In this document: piece by piece, positions 7,306 through 9,361 of the stretch
How the letters are laid out: every line of letters begins with the position of its first letter
Numbering within the stretch: position 1 is the first letter of the stretch
Source: Gammaproteobacteria bacterium
Lineage (GTDB): Bacteria; Pseudomonadota; Gammaproteobacteria; Magnimaribacterales; D2472
Direction: 5' to 3'
Assembly: GCA_002710265.1 (NCBI GenBank)
Contig: PAJW01000036.1
Coordinates: 13,634-22,994, forward strand
DNA length: 9,361 bases
Translations under genes and position numbers: made by a program
Notes under the pieces: generated by a model
Told to the model about the DNA's origin: nothing
Databases searched by the model: none
What the model saw: only the letters and a program-made list of their open reading frames with translations

Positions 7306-8633
7306 TATTTAATTTTTTTTACTATGGTTACTGCAACAAATTCCTCAATTTCTTGAAGAATTTCAGAAACTTTTTCTGACAATAATGTATACATTGCTAA
7401 TAAAGGCGCAGCAAATATTAAACCAAGCATTGTTGTAACAAGCGCTTGAGATATCCCACCTGCCATTTGTTTTGGGTCTCCTGTTCCAAAAACAGTTATA
7501 GCTTGAAATGTTTCAATCATACCTATAACAGTACCTAATAGACCAAGCAATGGTGCAACAGCGGCTAAGAACTTAATCCAATTAACACCCCAGCTTAAAT
7601 TACCATTTACTGTTAATAATACTTCATCGCATTCTCTTTCAAAGGCATCAACATCATTTGAATTATCAGAAATTTCTTGAATCTTATTAAAGACATCTGA
7701 ATTATCATTTGATTTAATAGCTTTTGAATATGTATAAAGTCTAAAGTATCTATAACCAGCAAAAATAAGTCCAATAGATCCAATTAAAACAATAATAAAA
7801 CCTATTAACTTACCTTGAGCTATTCTTTCAAAGGTTGAGGGTTTATCAAGGTATAAAGAAAGTAAAAAACCTCTAGTTGGATCAATAGGAGCTACAGAAT
7901 ATTCATCATTTTTATAGTGTGATCTAAATTTTCTTAGAAGAGATCTGTCAGGTTGTTTTTGAAGAACTGAGAAAGCATTATTGGGAACATCAGTTTTAAC
8001 AAATGACTTATTCTTAACCATATTAAAAGGTCCGTATCGAACAAGTTTTTCAGTTGTTATGTCACCATCAGAATTAATTACATTTGCATCAATTTCCTTC
8101 ACTTCGCCAGATGATGCTATTTCATTTAAGTGAAGAACCCAAAGATCTTCTAAATTTTTAAGGTTGTGTACTTTAATTTGGCCTATCTCATTAAGAGCAT
8201 TTGTTCGATTTGGATGTTCTGTAAAGTTGTAAGCTGATTCTGAATCTGCTTGAAGTTCTCCAGCCATCTGTCTAGCAACCCCAAATAATTCACCTAAAAC
8301 ACCAAGTTTAATATTTAATTCTGTTTCCAGTTCAGCTAATTTAAGTTCATTTTTTTCAAAAAGATCTTCTAATCTTTTATTTCTAGATTCTTCGTCAGCA
8401 AGTTGTTTTTTTGCTTTTGAAAGAAGAAATCTTCTATCTGCAACTTTCTTAATAAACTCATCAACTCGAGCAGTTTCACTTAAAGATAATTCATCACGAT
8501 TTTTTTCAACTCTATTAATTAAGTCTTGAATTTTTTCAACTCTTTCAATATTAGGATCTACAGGCTCTTCTGAATCTTGAGCTCCAATGAATAAACTTAT
8601 AAAAGAAAATATTATTAATAAGTAATTTTTCAT
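7305..8633 (-). CDS. ttpC: TtpC, accessory ExbB-like protein of TonB2 system
   Basis: A 442-residue long ExbB homolog. It begins with a signal peptide (residues 1-18, cleavage likely after IGA) and a charged coiled-coil periplasmic region at about 28-110. A mixed periplasmic domain extends to about 270, followed by a membrane span at about 276-297. The C-terminal MotA/TolQ/ExbB core runs from about 345 to 425, with APLLGLLGTVIGMIETFQAIT (360-380) and ALVTTMLGLIFAAPLLAMY (397-415). This architecture (periplasmic coiled coil plus ExbB core) is that of TtpC, shown in Vibrio to be required for TonB2 but not TonB1 function. The order ttpC-exbB2-exbD2-tonB2-TPR matches. Its ATG overlaps the DUF3450 stop as ATGA (4 bp), and it is the only gene here with a strong Shine-Dalgarno. 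Confidence 0.93.
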   Translation of the reverse strand: MKNYLLIIFSFISLFIGAQDSEEPVDPNIERVEKIQDLINRVEKNRDELSLSETARVDEFIKKVADRRFLLSKAKKQLADEESRNKRLEDLFEKNELKLAELETELNIKLGVLGELFGVARQMAGELQADSESAYNFTEHPNRTNALNEIGQIKVHNLKNLEDLWVLHLNEIASSGEVKEIDANVINSDGDITTEKLVRYGPFNMVKNKSFVKTDVPNNAFSVLQKQPDRSLLRKFRSHYKNDEYSVAPIDPTRGFLLSLYLDKPSTFERIAQGKLIGFIIVLIGSIGLIFAGYRYFRLYTYSKAIKSNDNSDVFNKIQEISDNSNDVDAFERECDEVLLTVNGNLSWGVNWIKFLAAVAPLLGLLGTVIGMIETFQAITVFGTGDPKQMAGGISQALVTTMLGLIFAAPLLAMYTLLSEKVSEILQEIEEFVAVTIVKKIK

Positions 8634-9361
8634 TTTTCAACTCCTTGAATAGGAAGTTTTATAAAATCTGGTGGCGCTTGTTTAAAGGCTATCTTTAAAG
8701 CTGAATCTATGTCATCTGAGTATTTACCGCCTAGGTGAACCCAAGAGTTTGTATCTTTGCTCCAATACCCTGTTTCATTTCCATCAGGTGTCATGTAGTA
8801 TAGATTCAATCTTCCTAATCTAAAAAATTCTGCAGCTAATACAACTCCTTCTATATTTATTGAACTTGAATAGGCTTCAATAGTTCTGCCATATTCATTC
8901 TCAATCTGATAGGCTTCATAAATTTTTCTAAATTTTTCAGCTGTTGAAAAATTGGCTTTATAAAGAATATCTTCTAATTCAATAAGTCTAGCCATTCGTT
9001 CATCAATTAAAAATGGAATATCAACTTCTATTAAATCTCTTAATGTAATTACCATCCTTTCTAATAATGGCAATACATATTTGTTAGTCTCATCAAGCTC
9101 TTGTATTTGTCTTTCAAAGTTGGCTATTTCTTCAGCCTGACTTATTGTAATTTTTTCAAGCTGATTATCGTATTTATTTAAAATCTCAAATTCAACAATA
9201 GTATCTTTATATTCATTGGTTAATTTCTTTGATTCGTCGTCTAACTTATCTATTTTTGCCTGAGATTTCTGAAGTTTTTTAATGGTTCCGGATTGAATCT
9301 CAATAGAATCGCTAACAAGGCTTTCTGGTTCATCTGGAACAATATTAGAATCTTGTTCTTG
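8630..9361 (-). CDS. DUF3450 periplasmic coiled-coil protein (5' end beyond window)
   Basis: The minus-strand frame is open from the TGA at 8630-8632 to the window edge, giving 243 residues. The family is usually about 250-265 residues, so only the signal peptide is probably missing. The TTG at 9071-9073 is not the start: the frame upstream of it encodes the expected coiled coil (about visible residues 25-95, with KIDKLDDESKKLTNEYK and EEIANFERQIQEL). The conserved DUF3450 (PF11932) core follows: LPLLERMVITLRDLIEVDIPFL, DERMARL, then AEKFRKIYEAYQIENEYGRTIEAY (visible 141-164), and a C-terminal beta region with LNLYYMTPDGNETGYW. The biochemical function is unknown, but the gene regularly precedes ttpC in TonB2 clusters, so a periplasmic accessory role in TonB energisation is a contextual inference. 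The visible N-terminus has the acidic look of the start of a mature protein. Confidence 0.88.
   Translation of the reverse strand, partial: QEQDSNIVPDEPESLVSDSIEIQSGTIKKLQKSQAKIDKLDDESKKLTNEYKDTIVEFEILNKYDNQLEKITISQAEEIANFERQIQELDETNKYVLPLLERMVITLRDLIEVDIPFLIDERMARLIELEDILYKANFSTAEKFRKIYEAYQIENEYGRTIEAYSSSINIEGVVLAAEFFRLGRLNLYYMTPDGNETGYWSKDTNSWVHLGGKYSDDIDSALKIAFKQAPPDFIKLPIQGVEK
8641..8646 (-). promoter_or_regulatory. Strong Shine-Dalgarno site for ttpC
   Basis: On the minus strand AAGGAG lies 7 nt before the ATG at 8631-8633, inside the end of the DUF3450 gene. It is the only near-consensus ribosome site I found in front of any gene here, and it supports the ttpC start. Together with the ATGA overlap it suggests that TtpC translation is set both by coupling and by independent ribosome entry. 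Confidence 0.75.

Larger units (their letters stand above)
387..9361 (-). other. Apparent ten-gene operon: TonB2 module, MacAB-like exporter, glycosyltransferase
   Basis: Ten consecutive minus-strand genes are joined by overlaps or very short gaps. From upstream to downstream: DUF3450/ttpC overlap 4 bp (ATGA); ttpC/exbB2 1 bp (TAATG); exbB2/exbD2 4 bp (ATGA); exbD2/tonB2 11 bp; tonB2/TPR 8 bp; TPR/ATPase gap 10 bp; ATPase/fusion protein gap 2 bp; fusion protein/permease 1 bp (TAATG); permease/glycosyltransferase 8 bp. No terminator-like hairpin with a T-run fits in any junction. The promoter must lie right of the window unless an internal one exists; none was convincing. The single transcript is inferred from spacing only. 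Confidence 0.75.

Noticed and set aside
9071..9073. TTG as start of a 147-residue DUF3450 protein
   Set aside because: The open frame continues upstream to the window edge and encodes the family's expected coiled coil, so this is an internal Leu codon.

Overview
The window is AT-rich (about one third G+C by eye) and packed with genes. Non-coding DNA between genes totals about 12 bases, and most neighbours overlap. The protein families are typical of Gammaproteobacteria. The low G+C, tight packing, few Shine-Dalgarno sites and TonB/glycosyltransferase content suggest a streamlined marine lineage such as SAR86. That placement is an inference; no taxonomic marker gene is present.

Layout. Bases 1-411 (+) hold the C-terminal part of a family 4 glycosyltransferase whose start lies left of the window. 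Everything else lies on the minus strand and reads from right to left as one apparent ten-gene operon. First comes a TonB2-type energy-transduction module: a DUF3450 coiled-coil protein (8630-9361, start beyond the window), TtpC (7305-8633), ExbB2 (6793-7305), ExbD2 (6386-6796), TonB2 (5764-6396) and a secreted TPR protein (4569-5771). Ten bases later comes a MacAB-like exporter in split form: ATPase (3881-4558), lipoprotein membrane-fusion protein (2688-3878) and FtsX/MacB-type permease (1480-2688). A second family 4 glycosyltransferase (387-1487) closes the row and overlaps the plus-strand glycosyltransferase tail to tail by 25 bp.

How it works together. The first block should turn the proton-motive force of the inner membrane into movement of TonB, which opens TonB-dependent outer-membrane receptors. 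TtpC, the TPR protein and DUF3450 are the accessory parts that mark the Vibrio/Shewanella-style TonB2 systems. The second block is ATP-driven and should move a substrate outward from the periplasm or inner membrane through an outer-membrane channel that is not in this window. The glycosyltransferase probably acts on surface polysaccharide. Start/stop overlaps (ATGA, TAATG, 8-bp and 11-bp overlaps) tie the cistrons together. The least expected feature is that the TonB2 module continues directly into an ABC exporter and a glycosyltransferase. No RNA gene, mobile element, CRISPR array or convincing promoter or terminator was seen, and no gene-free stretch exceeds 10 bases.
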